Positions 9,010 through 16,634 of a DNA stretch of 35,092 bases are shown piece after piece. Source of the DNA: Actinoplanes oryzae (GTDB taxonomy: Bacteria > Actinomycetota > Actinomycetes > Mycobacteriales > Micromonosporaceae); NCBI RefSeq assembly GCF_030757795.1, contig NZ_JAUQWH010000091.1, forward strand, positions 1 through 35,092, written 5' to 3'. Position numbers and translations under genes: made by a program. Numbering within the stretch: the first letter of the stretch is position 1; each line of letters starts with the position of its first letter. The notes beneath the pieces are model-generated. The model made no database searches, was not told the DNA's origin, and worked only from the letters and a program-made list of their open reading frames with translations.

Positions 9010-9969
9010 ATGCGTCCGGTATCGCTCCCCGAGGTCCCTTACGGCGCTACGGCCGTACGTCCGCTCTGGTCCGATCTGCCCCCTGCGGTGCGGGCCGCGA
9101 TCGACCGGAGACTGGGCTCGCCGGTCCGCGTGGCGACGCCCGCCGGTGGCGGCTTCACCAGGGCTTTCGCCGCGGTTGTCGAGACGGGGTCGGGCGAGCG
9201 CGTCTTCCTCAAGGCAGCGCCGCACCAGGACCCCACTTCCGACTGGTACGCCCATGAGGCGACCGTCACAGCCGCCCTGCCCCCTGAGGTGCCCGCCGCC
9301 CGGCCGCGCTGGACGCTTGATGCGGCCGGCTGGTTCGTGCTGTGCCTGACGGTGGTCGACGGTCGCGTACCGGCGCTGCCCTGGCATCCCGACGAGCTGG
9401 ACTCGGCGCTGCGGGCCTGGAAGGTCGCCGCGACGGCCCTGCGCCGGCCGCCGCCCGGCATCGACGCGCCGCCGCTCGCCGAGATCATCCGCGGGGAGCT
9501 GTCGTGGTGGACACAGATCATGAACGGTCTTGTCCCCATTCCGCCGGCTCCGCCGTGGGCCGACGACCGCCTGGACGACCTCGCCGCGCTCGAGGAGACC
9601 CTGCCCCGGCTGGTCGACGGGCCGGGCATGCTGCACGGCGACCTGCGGATCGACAACATCATGATCGACAGGTACGGCCGGAGCACGCTGTGCGACTGGA
9701 CGTGGCCCTGCCGGGGCGAGGCGTGGTTCGACACGGTGACCCTGCTCGTCACCGCGTACGCGAGCGGCCTGGACGCCGACAGTTACCTGGACGGGTGGGA
9801 CGCCCCGCCGGAGGGCGTCGACGGCGTGCTCGCGGCCATGGGCGGCTACTGGCTGACCCGCGCGGCGGCCGGTCCGAGCAGCGCCTCGCCGCACAGCCGC
9901 CAGCACCAGCGGTTCAGCGGTCATCAGGCACTCGCCTGGCTGGCCGCCCGCCGCGGCTGGGACAGCTGA
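9010..9969 (+). CDS. Aminoglycoside phosphotransferase-fold (APH/choline kinase-like) protein
   Basis: 319 residues starting at ATG with GGATGGGGG just upstream. The kinase-like fold is supported by the catalytic loop LHGDLRIDNIMI (about 208-219; D211 as catalytic base and N216 as metal ligand) and the DxW/DFG-equivalent CDWTWPCRGEAWFD (from about 228). The Lys in RVFLKAAPHQD (near 64) fits the ATP-binding lysine. Members of this family phosphorylate antibiotics, choline or other small molecules, and many environmental members have unknown substrates. Nothing nearby points to antibiotic resistance, so a resistance role should not be assumed. Confidence 0.8.
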   Translation: MRPVSLPEVPYGATAVRPLWSDLPPAVRAAIDRRLGSPVRVATPAGGGFTRAFAAVVETGSGERVFLKAAPHQDPTSDWYAHEATVTAALPPEVPAARPRWTLDAAGWFVLCLTVVDGRVPALPWHPDELDSALRAWKVAATALRRPPPGIDAPPLAEIIRGELSWWTQIMNGLVPIPPAPPWADDRLDDLAALEETLPRLVDGPGMLHGDLRIDNIMIDRYGRSTLCDWTWPCRGEAWFDTVTLLVTAYASGLDADSYLDGWDAPPEGVDGVLAAMGGYWLTRAAAGPSSASPHSRQHQRFSGHQALAWLAARRGWDS

Positions 9970-10007
9970 CCGGGCCCGGCGCCGCCGCCCGGAGAGCCCC
10001 GCTCGAT

Positions 10008-10037
10008 TTGGGGCCCGACGATCAGGCCTGATACATT
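10008..10037 (+). promoter_or_regulatory. rpsT promoter
   Basis: TTGGGG (10008-10013), 18-base spacer, TACATT (10032-10037). The box lies in the only AT-richer patch before rpsT. A start near 10044 would give a leader of about 130 bases. Within that leader GGTG (10101-10104) can pair with CACC (10123-10126) and CTCAG (10106-10110) with CTGAG (10115-10119), a small hairpin before the ribosome binding site. Autoregulation through this hairpin would be speculation. Confidence 0.55.
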
Positions 10038-10171
10038 GGTTCGTCGCGTGTGGTGGCGCGTTCCTGCGTGCTGCTCACCGCTTGAGCACTTCGACGTGGT
10101 GGTGCCTCAGCCCTCTGAGCTCCACCGAAGTCTCAGTACATCATCCGAACTAGTCAGGACAAGGCTGTCGC

Positions 10172-10438
10172 GTGGCGAACATCAAGTCCCAGATCAAGCG
10201 CAACCGGCAGAACGAGAAGGCCCGGCTGCGCAACAAGTCGGTCAAGTCGTCGCTGAAGACCGTGATCCGCAAGCTGCACGAGGCGAGCGACGCGGGCAAC
10301 ACCGAGACGGCTACCGCCCTTCTCCGTGACGCCTCGCGCCAGCTCGACAAGGCCGTCAGCAAGGGCGTCATCCACAAGAACCAGGCGGCGAACCGCAAGT
10401 CGGCCATCGCCAAGAAGATCGCTTCGCTCTCCGCCTGA
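10172..10438 (+). CDS. rpsT: 30S ribosomal protein S20
   Basis: 88 residues, the usual S20 length. S20 binds 16S rRNA early in small-subunit assembly. The start MANIKSQIKRNRQNEKARLRN and the C-terminal VIHKNQAANRKSAIAKKI are diagnostic, and the protein is Lys/Arg-rich and helical throughout. It starts at GTG with AGGACAAGG at 10156-10163 as ribosome binding site. The placement between lepA and holA on the opposite strand to lepA is the normal actinobacterial arrangement. It has its own promoter upstream and a long non-coding gap downstream. Confidence 0.98.
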   Translation: MANIKSQIKRNRQNEKARLRNKSVKSSLKTVIRKLHEASDAGNTETATALLRDASRQLDKAVSKGVIHKNQAANRKSAIAKKIASLSA

Positions 10439-10701
10439 TTCGCCTGAGGCACCCTCTGCACGGCGGCGCCCTCGACACGAGGCAGGTCGCCCTCGGTGGG
10501 GTCCTCATGAGGCAACCGCAGCACCGGCACTCGCCCTGAGCCGCCGGCCGCCGCGGGTTGCCTCCCCCTCCGATCGGGCGCGTCCGGTCGGCGCCCCGGC
10601 AGGGCGAGCTTGCCGAGGCAGAAGTGTCCGTCCGCCGGGCCGGGGCCATCGCACCAGCGATGATCCCGCCGGGCCGGGCAGGCACCGGTCCCAGACCGCA
10701 T

Positions 10702-10735
10702 TCAGGCACCGCTGGACTCGTCCGGCGGTGCCTGA
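10702..10735 (+). terminator. Strong hairpin, possible rpsT terminator
   Basis: TCAGGCACCGC (10702-10712) pairs perfectly over 11 bp with GCGGTGCCTGA (10725-10735), loop of 12. It is followed by GTCGTTTCC on the plus strand. It lies 264 bp beyond the rpsT stop, which is far for a terminator of that gene. Confidence 0.5.
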
Positions 10736-10790
10736 GTCGTTTCCGCACCTCGCCGCCCCCGGCCGTACGCGATGCTGCCCCTCTCCCACC

Positions 10791-10907
10791 GCTCGAGCCG
10801 GCGCCGCCTTGCCTGCCATCGCTCGAGCCGGCGCCGTGGCGGCCCTGCCTGCCATCACTCGAGCCGGCGCCGTGGCGGCCCCGCCTGCCATCGCTCGAGC
10901 CGGCGCC
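10791..10907. repeat. Four copies of a 15-mer, spaced 30, 36 and 36 bp
   Basis: GCTCGAGCCGGCGCC occurs at 10791, 10821, 10857 (first base A) and 10893. The last three copies belong to a 36-bp tandem unit that also contains TGCCTGCCATC. The core carries the palindromes CTCGAG and GGCGCC. Confidence 0.9.
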
Positions 10908-11167
10908 GATGCCGCCCCGCCCTGTCACTGCCGGCGCAACACGCCCGGGTTAGCCCGACCGAGCGATTCGACCCCGGGCGATCGGTTCGGATGTGCCCCG
11001 GATCACGTCCGGTTCGCAAATCAGACATCCAGCCTGATCGAGCCGCATTGCCGCGCCGCGGGAATGGCCAAAGGCCGATATGTCTGGTTTCGCGTTGCTT
11101 GATCGACAGCCCCCGCACGGCGGCCGGCCGAGCGGAACTGTCGGACCCGCGTGGGAGGATTTTCGTC

Positions 11168-12142
11168 GTGAACAGCACGCCGCCCGATCCGCTGGTCCTC
11201 GTCCTCGGCGACGAGGAGTTGCTCGCTGCCCGCGCCGTCAGCGCGACGGTCGAGGCCGCCCGGGCTGCCGACCCCGGCGCCGACGTCCGGGAGTATGAGG
11301 CCGGGCAGCTCGCCGCCGGCGAGGTCGCCGAGATGCTGAGCCCGTCGCTGTTCGGCGGCCGCCGCGTGCTCGTGATCCGCAGCGGGCAGGACGCGCGCAA
11401 GGACCTCACCGCGGCGCTGCTCGCCTATGCCAAGGCGCCCGATCCCGACGTCACCCTGATCGTCACCCACCCGGGCGCGGCCAAGGGCAAGGCGTTCGCC
11501 GACGGCCTCAAATCGGCGGGCGCGACCGTGATCCCCGTCATGAAGCTCAAGAACGATCGGGAGCGCACCGCCTTCGTGCGCGACGAGTTCCGGCGCCACG
11601 GTGGCCGCTGCGACGAGGCCGCGGCATCCGCCCTGCTCCAGGCCGTCGGCTCCGACCTGCGCGAGATCGCCGCCGCCTGCTCCCAGCTCCTCGCCGACAC
11701 CGACGGCAAGATCACCGCTGCCGTGGTCGCCCGCTATTACAAGGGCCGCGCCGAGGTCAGCGGCTTCGCGGTCGCCGACGCGGCCATGATCGGCGACGTC
11801 CCCGCCGCCCTCGAGGCCCTGCGCTGGGCCCTCCACGTCGGCGTCGACCCCGTCCCGATCGCCGACGCCCTGGCCGACGGCGTCCGCACCGTCGCCCGCG
11901 TCGCCTCCGCGGGCCGCGGCAACCCGTACCAGATGGCCAGCTCCCTGGGCATGCCCGCCTGGAAGATCCAGAAGGCTCAGGAGCGCAGCCGAGGCTGGAC
12001 CCCCGAGGCCCTGGTCGACGCCATGCGCGCCGCCGCCGACTGCAACGCCGCCGTCAAGGGCGGCTCCGAGGACCGGGGCTACGCGCTGGAGCAGGCCGTG
12101 TTCGCCGTCGCACGCGCAAGGCACACGGGAGGTGCCCGGTGA
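11168..12142 (+). CDS. holA: DNA polymerase III subunit delta
   Basis: 324 residues from the GTG at 11168, with GGGAGGA 9-15 bases upstream. Delta is the clamp-loader subunit that opens the sliding clamp. Visible features are PLVLVLGDEELLAARAV at the N-terminus (the degenerate P-loop-like start of delta), SLFGGRRVLVIRSG, DPDVTLIVTHPG, and GSDLREIAAACSQLLAD, then the C-terminal collar region with ALEALRWALHVGVDPVPI and WKIQKAQERSRGW. The length and the position after rpsT match actinobacterial holA. The frame is open upstream to 10772 but that part is repeat and is not coding. The TGA at 12140-12142 overlaps the GTG of the next gene by four bases (GTGA), suggesting translational coupling. Confidence 0.95.
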   Translation: MNSTPPDPLVLVLGDEELLAARAVSATVEAARAADPGADVREYEAGQLAAGEVAEMLSPSLFGGRRVLVIRSGQDARKDLTAALLAYAKAPDPDVTLIVTHPGAAKGKAFADGLKSAGATVIPVMKLKNDRERTAFVRDEFRRHGGRCDEAAASALLQAVGSDLREIAAACSQLLADTDGKITAAVVARYYKGRAEVSGFAVADAAMIGDVPAALEALRWALHVGVDPVPIADALADGVRTVARVASAGRGNPYQMASSLGMPAWKIQKAQERSRGWTPEALVDAMRAAADCNAAVKGGSEDRGYALEQAVFAVARARHTGGAR

Positions 12143-14292
12143 GCCGATTCCGCCGCGGCTCCGAAACCCGGAGCGACGCGACAGGCCGGGCCTGGGGCCG
12201 CGCAGACGACGCTCCCCCGCACGGCGCCCCCACAGTTCCGCCCAGCGGCCGCACGATTCCGTCCATCGGTGGTCCCACGGTTCCGCCCGGTGCCCTCGCG
12301 CCTCCGCCCGCCAGCCCCACGGTTCCGCACGCCACCCCCACGGCCCCACACGCCAGCCCCACGGTTCCGCACGCCACCCCCACGGCCCCACACGCCACTC
12401 CCACGGCCCCGCACGCCAGCCCCACGGTTTCGCCCAGCGGCCACATGGGCTCACTCAGCGATGCCGCGTTCCCGGGTGCGGCGCCCGGCGAGCCCACCGA
12501 GCGAAACGCGCGCGATCTTCCCAACCCGAGCGCGCTACCCCCGGCCGGAGCTGACGGGCGAAGCATGAGCGACCGCTTCGGCGTGAGCACCGACCGGCAG
12601 GGTGGGGAGCGACGGGGCATGGCCCGAGCCATGCGCTTCCGCGACGCCGCCCGCACCGAGGTCCCACCCGCCGAGGCGCGCCTGGGCCGGCTCCGCGAGG
12701 AAGCCCGCGCCGGCCGCACAGCCTTGCGCGCCACTCCCACGACCGACCCCGGCAACGGGCTCTATCGGGGCAGCACGACGACCGCCCCGCAGCCTGCGAA
12801 CGCCTCGGACCTTGCGGGCGCCTCAAACTTCGCGGGCGCCTCCGACCTCGCAAGCGCCTCGACGTCCGGGCCCGCCTCGGACCTCGCAAGCGCCTCGACG
12901 TTCGGGGCCGCCTCGGACCTCCCAAACGCCTCGACGTTCGGGGCCGCCTCAGAGCCGGGGAGCGCCTCGGCGCGCATGGACGGCTCGTCAGCACTCGGCG
13001 ACGGTCACGGGTCCCACGGCATGGGAGAGGCCGCCTGGATGCATCGGGCCAGTTCATGGCGTGAGACCGAGTATGCGCGTGCGGCCGAGCCGGGGCGTGC
13101 GGCCGAGGCAGGGCGTGCGGCCGAGCCGGGGCGTGCGGCCGAGGCAGGGCGTGCAGCCGAGCCGGGGCGTGCGGTCACCTCACAGCGCTCTGCCTCGTCG
13201 ATGCGTGCCGAGCGCTCCTCCAGGTCAGCACGGGCGGGCGGCGACGCGGCGCACCGCCCGATGTATGCCCGCATGCTCGGCCTTCGCCACGTCGCGCCGA
13301 GCGGCATCCTCTGCTTCGTGTTCCTCGAGGGCACGGTCGCACTGGGCATCCTGCTCGCCCTCGCCGAGCTGGTCAGCTGGTGGGGCGTCCTGGTCCTGCC
13401 CGCGGCCGTCGCCGTCATGGTGAAGCTGAACGACGTCGTCGCCGGCGTCCTCGAGCGTCAGCTCGCAACCTCCCAGGCAGCTTCCCGCCCCTCTACGCCC
13501 GCGGCCGCCCGATCGCTCGCCTCCTCCGCGAGCCCTCACCGGCCCACGAGCGCCCACTCGCCGACGAGCTCCCGCGCCTCCGCTGCCCGCGCCGATGCTC
13601 GCCCCACCGCACCCGCCACACCCGCCGCACCCGCCGATCCCCAGCCCGCGGCCTCCTTCAGCGCCTGGCTCTCCGCCTCCGCCGATGCGCCCGCCACGCC
13701 CCGGGACGCGCGACCGTTCGACGCATCGCCGGGAGCCGACTCTCTGTTCGACCCCTCGCCGGGGGCCGACCCCCTGTTCGACCCCTCGCAGGCGGCTGTC
13801 CCTCCGGCGGCGCCGAACCGCTTCGCCACCTTCCCGGGTCCATACGCCAACAATCGCCACGCCCGCACCACCCCGGCCGGCGACGCTTGGGCCCGCACCC
13901 CGGCGTTCCCCGTGTCACCCGGCGACGAAGCCGCGACCGACCGGTCACCCGCCGGCGAGGTGCCGACCGCCCATCCGCAGTCCGGCAACGCACCCTTCGG
14001 CCCGGCGCCTACCACCGACGCCCAGGCCGACACGACGCAACACCCCGGCGCACCGATCGGCAGCGTCCAAGAGGGCGCCTCGCAGCCCGGCAGCGTCCAA
14101 GAGGGCGCCCCGCGGCCCGGCAGCAGCCTCCCAGTTGGCAGCGCACAAATCGGGGGCCACTCAGCCGACAGCACACCGGCGATCGCCCCTCTGCCCGGCA
14201 TCGAGAACGGCGCCCGTCCGGCACGACAGTGGGCCGACGACATCGATGATCAGCAGCGTTCCCGCCAGTCCGCCGCGCGCCGCTACGAATAG
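12139..14292 (+). CDS. Repeat-rich Ala/Pro/Ser protein with a short membrane core, coupled to holA
   Basis: 717 residues starting at GTG inside the GTGA overlap with holA. Only one stretch looks conserved: about residues 375-435, MYARMLGLRHVAPSG then two hydrophobic segments (about 389-415 and 416-428) and MVKLNDVVAGVLE. I recall similar short membrane proteins in Micromonosporaceae, but this is memory, not a search. Everything else is disordered low complexity with several unrelated tandem repeats: a 7-residue TPTAPHA type (from about residue 57), a 12-residue ASDLASASTFGA type (about 218-278), a 6-residue RAAEPG/RAAEAG type (about 314-344), PGADSLFDPS pairs (about 531-552) and GSVQEGA pairs (about 641-655). 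No enzyme motif, lipobox or LPXTG is seen. The continuous 2.1-kb frame, the coupling to holA and the membrane core support it as real; the function is unknown. Confidence 0.72.
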   Translation: MSRFRRGSETRSDATGRAWGRADDAPPHGAPTVPPSGRTIPSIGGPTVPPGALAPPPASPTVPHATPTAPHASPTVPHATPTAPHATPTAPHASPTVSPSGHMGSLSDAAFPGAAPGEPTERNARDLPNPSALPPAGADGRSMSDRFGVSTDRQGGERRGMARAMRFRDAARTEVPPAEARLGRLREEARAGRTALRATPTTDPGNGLYRGSTTTAPQPANASDLAGASNFAGASDLASASTSGPASDLASASTFGAASDLPNASTFGAASEPGSASARMDGSSALGDGHGSHGMGEAAWMHRASSWRETEYARAAEPGRAAEAGRAAEPGRAAEAGRAAEPGRAVTSQRSASSMRAERSSRSARAGGDAAHRPMYARMLGLRHVAPSGILCFVFLEGTVALGILLALAELVSWWGVLVLPAAVAVMVKLNDVVAGVLERQLATSQAASRPSTPAAARSLASSASPHRPTSAHSPTSSRASAARADARPTAPATPAAPADPQPAASFSAWLSASADAPATPRDARPFDASPGADSLFDPSPGADPLFDPSQAAVPPAAPNRFATFPGPYANNRHARTTPAGDAWARTPAFPVSPGDEAATDRSPAGEVPTAHPQSGNAPFGPAPTTDAQADTTQHPGAPIGSVQEGASQPGSVQEGAPRPGSSLPVGSAQIGGHSADSTPAIAPLPGIENGARPARQWADDIDDQQRSRQSAARRYE
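12309..12434 (+). repeat. 21-bp coding tandem repeat, 6 copies
   Basis: Units begin at 12309, 12330, 12351, 12372, 12393 and 12414 (CGCCA marks each). They encode alternating ATPTAPH and ASPTVPH heptapeptides, so copy-number change keeps the frame. Confidence 0.85.
12790..12975 (+). repeat. 36-bp coding tandem repeat
   Basis: Several imperfect copies encode a 12-residue ASDLASASTFGA-type unit. The first copies are shorter and more diverged. Confidence 0.75.
13078..13172 (+). repeat. 18/36-bp coding tandem repeat
   Basis: Alternating RAAEPG and RAAEAG hexapeptides, encoded by near-identical 36-bp double units, ahead of the membrane core. Confidence 0.85.
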
Positions 14293-14434
14293 GCCGCCGC
14301 CGCTACGAAGAGGCCGCCGCTACGGGTAGGCCGCCGCCGTCACGAAGAGACACGCCAAGAACAGCTGCCGTCGGAACGAGCCGAGGTCGAGCAGCCGGGA
14401 CCAGGCGTTCGACTCGGCCGATCTCACGGCAGCA

Positions 14435-14457
14435 GGGACCGGCGCGTTGCTGGTCCC
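14435..14457. terminator. Hairpin between convergent genes
   Basis: GGGACC (14435-14440) pairs with GGTCCC (14452-14457), with two further GC pairs inside after one mismatch. It sits between the repeat-rich gene and the convergent unknown gene. No clear U-run on either side. The preceding 14272-14350 has imperfect GCCGCCGCTACGAAGAG-like repeats that include the stop codon of the repeat-rich gene. Confidence 0.4.
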
Positions 14458-14462
14458 GCAGT

Positions 14463-15176
14463 TCAGCGATCCGTTGTGCTCCCGGAGGCCTCGGCGCCCC
14501 AGGACCGCAGGGCGGCGATCGCGTCGGCACGGGAGAGTTCGCCCCGCTCGACGTGGAGGTTCTGGAGGAAGCGGATGGCCGCTCCGACCTGCCGCCCCGG
14601 CGGAATCCCCAGGACCTCCATCACCTCCGCGCCGCCGAGGGGCACCGGGACGTCCGCCAGCCGGGCGTACTCGGCACGCTCAGCCGCCGCACGCTCGGCG
14701 GCCGCCTGTCCCGCCTGCCACGCGTCGTAGGTGGCGTGCTCCCGCGCCTCGGCAGCCCGCCGGCTCCAGCCTTCGAGATCACGCTCGGCCCCGAGCCCGA
14801 CCTCGGCGAACAGGTCATGATGCTCCGGTCGCCCGTCCCGGGGATCAAGGACGACACCGAGCCGGGCAAGCACGGCATTGATCGGCCACCCGGCCCGGCG
14901 CCCGGCGGGAAACTCAGCGGTGTGCGACGGCCCCCAGACCCGCTGCCCGCCACGCCACAGCGAGGCGGTCTGCCAGCCGTCGCCGCCGAAGAAGTCCGCC
15001 TCCACCTGGCCGATCGTCCCGGTGAGCGACCAGTCCCTCAGCCTTTCCTCGGCCGGCGCGGAAAGGCGTGGCAGCGGCACCAGGCCCATGCGATGCCGGA
15101 GCGGGACGACCCCTGACTGCTCCTCCCCTCGCAGCAGGTCGAACGGGCCGACGGCTGCGTTCAGCTGATAGGACAT
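14463..15176 (-). CDS. Unknown protein with a CCA-adding-enzyme-like C-terminal segment
   Basis: 237 residues starting MSYQLNAAVGPFDLLRG at the ATG 15174-15176. The ribosome binding site GGAGGAG about 4-10 bases upstream decides this start over an upstream extension to 15362. The N-terminal half (about 1-130) has no fold I recognise but looks globular and Trp-rich (DWSLTGTIGQVEADFFGGDGW). About 135-170 is an Ala/Glu/Arg helix, possibly coiled coil. About 177-228, PLGGAEVMEVLGIPPGRQVGAAIRFLQ, resembles the segment near the end of CCA-adding enzymes and poly(A) polymerases (pattern G-EIM-LLG-PGP-VG-AL). No nucleotidyltransferase or HD domain is present. Function unknown. Confidence 0.65.
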   Translation of the reverse strand: MSYQLNAAVGPFDLLRGEEQSGVVPLRHRMGLVPLPRLSAPAEERLRDWSLTGTIGQVEADFFGGDGWQTASLWRGGQRVWGPSHTAEFPAGRRAGWPINAVLARLGVVLDPRDGRPEHHDLFAEVGLGAERDLEGWSRRAAEAREHATYDAWQAGQAAAERAAAERAEYARLADVPVPLGGAEVMEVLGIPPGRQVGAAIRFLQNLHVERGELSRADAIAALRSWGAEASGSTTDR

Positions 15177-15281
15177 CGGCTCCTCCAGGCACGGGCATTC
15201 GTGGCGATGATGCTGGCTCGCCGCGCGGCGGCCACGGCGTACGGAATGGTCGGGGTCTGATCGGAACCGCGCCCCACCCGG

Positions 15282-15287
15282 TAGCGT
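15282..15287 (+). promoter_or_regulatory. Candidate -10 box TAGCGT for the lipoprotein gene
   Basis: TAGCGT fits TAnnnT and ends 10 bases before the ATG at 15298 (13 before the ATG at 15301). AGAGGA (15289-15294) lies between, so a very short leader with a partial ribosome binding site is as likely as a leaderless transcript. Confidence 0.4.
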
Positions 15288-15297
15288 CAGAGGAACC

Positions 15298-15708
15298 ATG
15301 ATGCGACGTTTTCTCGTTATTGCGACCGCGGCCGCGGCGTTCTCGCTCGCCGCGTGCGCCAACGGCGCCGGTGACGAGGCCGGCGCGCCCGCACCCGCGC
15401 CGTCCGCCTCCGCCGTGCCGAGTGCGGAGGCCGGAGTGCCTAGTGAGGAGCCCGGAGTGCCCAGTCAGGAGCCGAGCGCGCCCGATGAAGGCGCCGCGAC
15501 CACGACGTTGAGCGGCACGATCGAGGCCGGGGTCGAGCCCAACTGCTTGATTCTCGACAAGCATCTGCTGGTCTTCAAGGATCCGGCGCTGAAGTCGGCG
15601 GCGAAGGCCGGGGCGTCGGTCACGGTGACCGGGCGGGTCGCGGAGGGGATGATGACGACCTGCATGCAGGGTACGCCGTTCGAGGTCACCGCCCTCCGCC
15701 CGAACTGA
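15298..15708 (+). CDS. Small lipoprotein with an OB-like C-terminal domain
   Basis: 136 residues. The signal peptide MMRRFLVIATAAAAFSLAAC ends in a lipobox (LAAC, C20), so it should be lipid-anchored on the outside of the membrane. Residues 21-68 are a Pro/Ala/Ser/Glu linker with short repeats (EAGVPSEEPGVPSQEPSAP). Residues about 70-134, TLSGTIEAGVEPNCLIL and ASVTVTGRVAEGMMTTCMQG, look like a small beta-barrel of OB type with two cysteines that could form a disulfide. The start is ATG at 15298 or 15301. The gene is divergent from the unknown gene upstream. Its role is unknown. Confidence 0.7.
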   Translation: MMRRFLVIATAAAAFSLAACANGAGDEAGAPAPAPSASAVPSAEAGVPSEEPGVPSQEPSAPDEGAATTTLSGTIEAGVEPNCLILDKHLLVFKDPALKSAAKAGASVTVTGRVAEGMMTTCMQGTPFEVTALRPN

Positions 15709-15749
15709 CCCGGCAACCGCGGCACGCGGCGGAGCGGGCGGTCATCGGC

Positions 15750-15755
15750 TACCGT
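15750..15755 (+). promoter_or_regulatory. -10 box TACCGT for degV, predicted leaderless start
   Basis: TACCGT fits TAnnnT and ends 6 bases before the ATG at 15762, with no Shine-Dalgarno between. Confidence 0.5.
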
Positions 15756-15761
15756 CGCCGC

Positions 15762-16634
15762 ATGCCCGTCGCGGTTGTCACCGACTCCACCGCGTACCTG
15801 CCGTCCGAGCTGCACGGGACCCACGACCTGACCGTCGTCCCGCTCACCGTGGTCATCAACGGTGACGAGGGCCTCGAGGGGTGCGAGGTGTCGCCGGCCG
15901 AGGTGGCGCGTGCGCTGGGTCAGCGGCGTGTGGCCGTGAGCACGTCGAGGCCGGCGCCCGGCCAGTTCGTGCGGGCGTATCGGGAGCTGCTCGACGCCGG
16001 GGCCGACGGCGTGGTTTCGGTGCATTTGTCGGCTCAGCTGTCCGGCACGTACGACGCCGCCAAGCTCGCCGCCGCCGAGATCGGCCCGGCGGTCGAGGTG
16101 GTGGACAGCGGCACGACCGGGATGGGCCTGGGCTTCGCGGCGCTGGCTGCGGCGGACGCGGCCAGGCGCGGGGACGACCTTGCCGCGGTACGCGACACCG
16201 CAACGCGACACGCATCACAGGTCAGCACCCTCTTCTACGTGGACACGCTGGAGTTCCTGCGGCGCGGGGGCCGGATCGGGGCGGCCGAGGCGCTGCTGGG
16301 CACCGCCCTGTCGGTCAAGCCGATCCTGCACGTGGTGGACGGCGGCATCGTGGTGCGCGACAAGGTGCGCACGGCGGGGCGGGCGCTGGCCCGGCTCGTC
16401 GACCTGGCCGTGGAGGCATCGGGCATGGGCGAGGTCGACATCGCCGTGCACCACCTCGCGGCGGCGGACCGGGCGGGGGCGCTGGCGGACGCGGTGTCGA
16501 TGCGTCTGGGCGACCGGCTGCGCGACTGCTACATCACGGAGATCGGCGCCGTGGTCGCCGCGCATGTGGGCCCCGGCCTGGCCGGCGTCGTCGTCCACCG
16601 CCGGATGCCGGCCGAAGCTACTCCTCGGCCGTAG
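15762..16634 (+). CDS. DegV family fatty-acid-binding protein
   Basis: 290 residues, normal for the family. DegV proteins bind a long-chain fatty acid; in Firmicutes the FakB members present it to the kinase FakA. Motifs are VTDSTAYLP at the start (7-14), VSTSRPAPGQF (about 64-74), VHLSAQLSGTYDAA (about 88-101), VVDSGTTGMGLG, and YVDTLEFLRRGGRIG with LLGTALSVKPIL. No FakA-like gene is in the window, so coupling to a fatty-acid kinase is not shown. DegV next to comEA is a common actinobacterial neighbourhood. Its last 17 bases overlap the 3' end of the convergent gene. Confidence 0.9.
   Translation: MPVAVVTDSTAYLPSELHGTHDLTVVPLTVVINGDEGLEGCEVSPAEVARALGQRRVAVSTSRPAPGQFVRAYRELLDAGADGVVSVHLSAQLSGTYDAAKLAAAEIGPAVEVVDSGTTGMGLGFAALAAADAARRGDDLAAVRDTATRHASQVSTLFYVDTLEFLRRGGRIGAAEALLGTALSVKPILHVVDGGIVVRDKVRTAGRALARLVDLAVEASGMGEVDIAVHHLAAADRAGALADAVSMRLGDRLRDCYITEIGAVVAAHVGPGLAGVVVHRRMPAEATPRP

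Larger units (their letters stand above)
10439..11167. other. 729-bp gap between rpsT and holA: hairpins and a tandem repeat, no gene recognised
   Basis: The gap holds a perfect 9-bp inverted repeat (GAGGCAACC 10509-10517 with GGTTGCCTC 10556-10564), a strong 11-bp hairpin (10702-10735), and four spaced copies of a 15-mer (10791-10907). Open frames on both strands are Arg/Pro/Ser-rich and track the repeats. No tRNA or conserved protein is seen. The holA start has a clear ribosome binding site, GGGAGGA at 11152-11158. Confidence 0.6.

Noticed and set aside
7932..9011. Upstream extension of the MOSC frame to 9011
   Set aside because: It runs through the heptamer satellite and antisense to DUF4240 in another frame. 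A ribosome binding site supports the start at 7931.
9010..9969. Calling the APH-fold protein an aminoglycoside resistance gene
   Set aside because: The fold is shared by many kinases of unknown substrate, and no resistance or mobile element context is present.
10793..10907. Possible CRISPR array (regularly spaced 15-mer)
   Set aside because: The repeat is too short, the spacers are near-identical to each other rather than unique, and no cas gene is present.
10940..11060. tRNA-like stretch with GATTCGACCCC
   Set aside because: No acceptor stem, D-arm or anticodon arm can be drawn around it.
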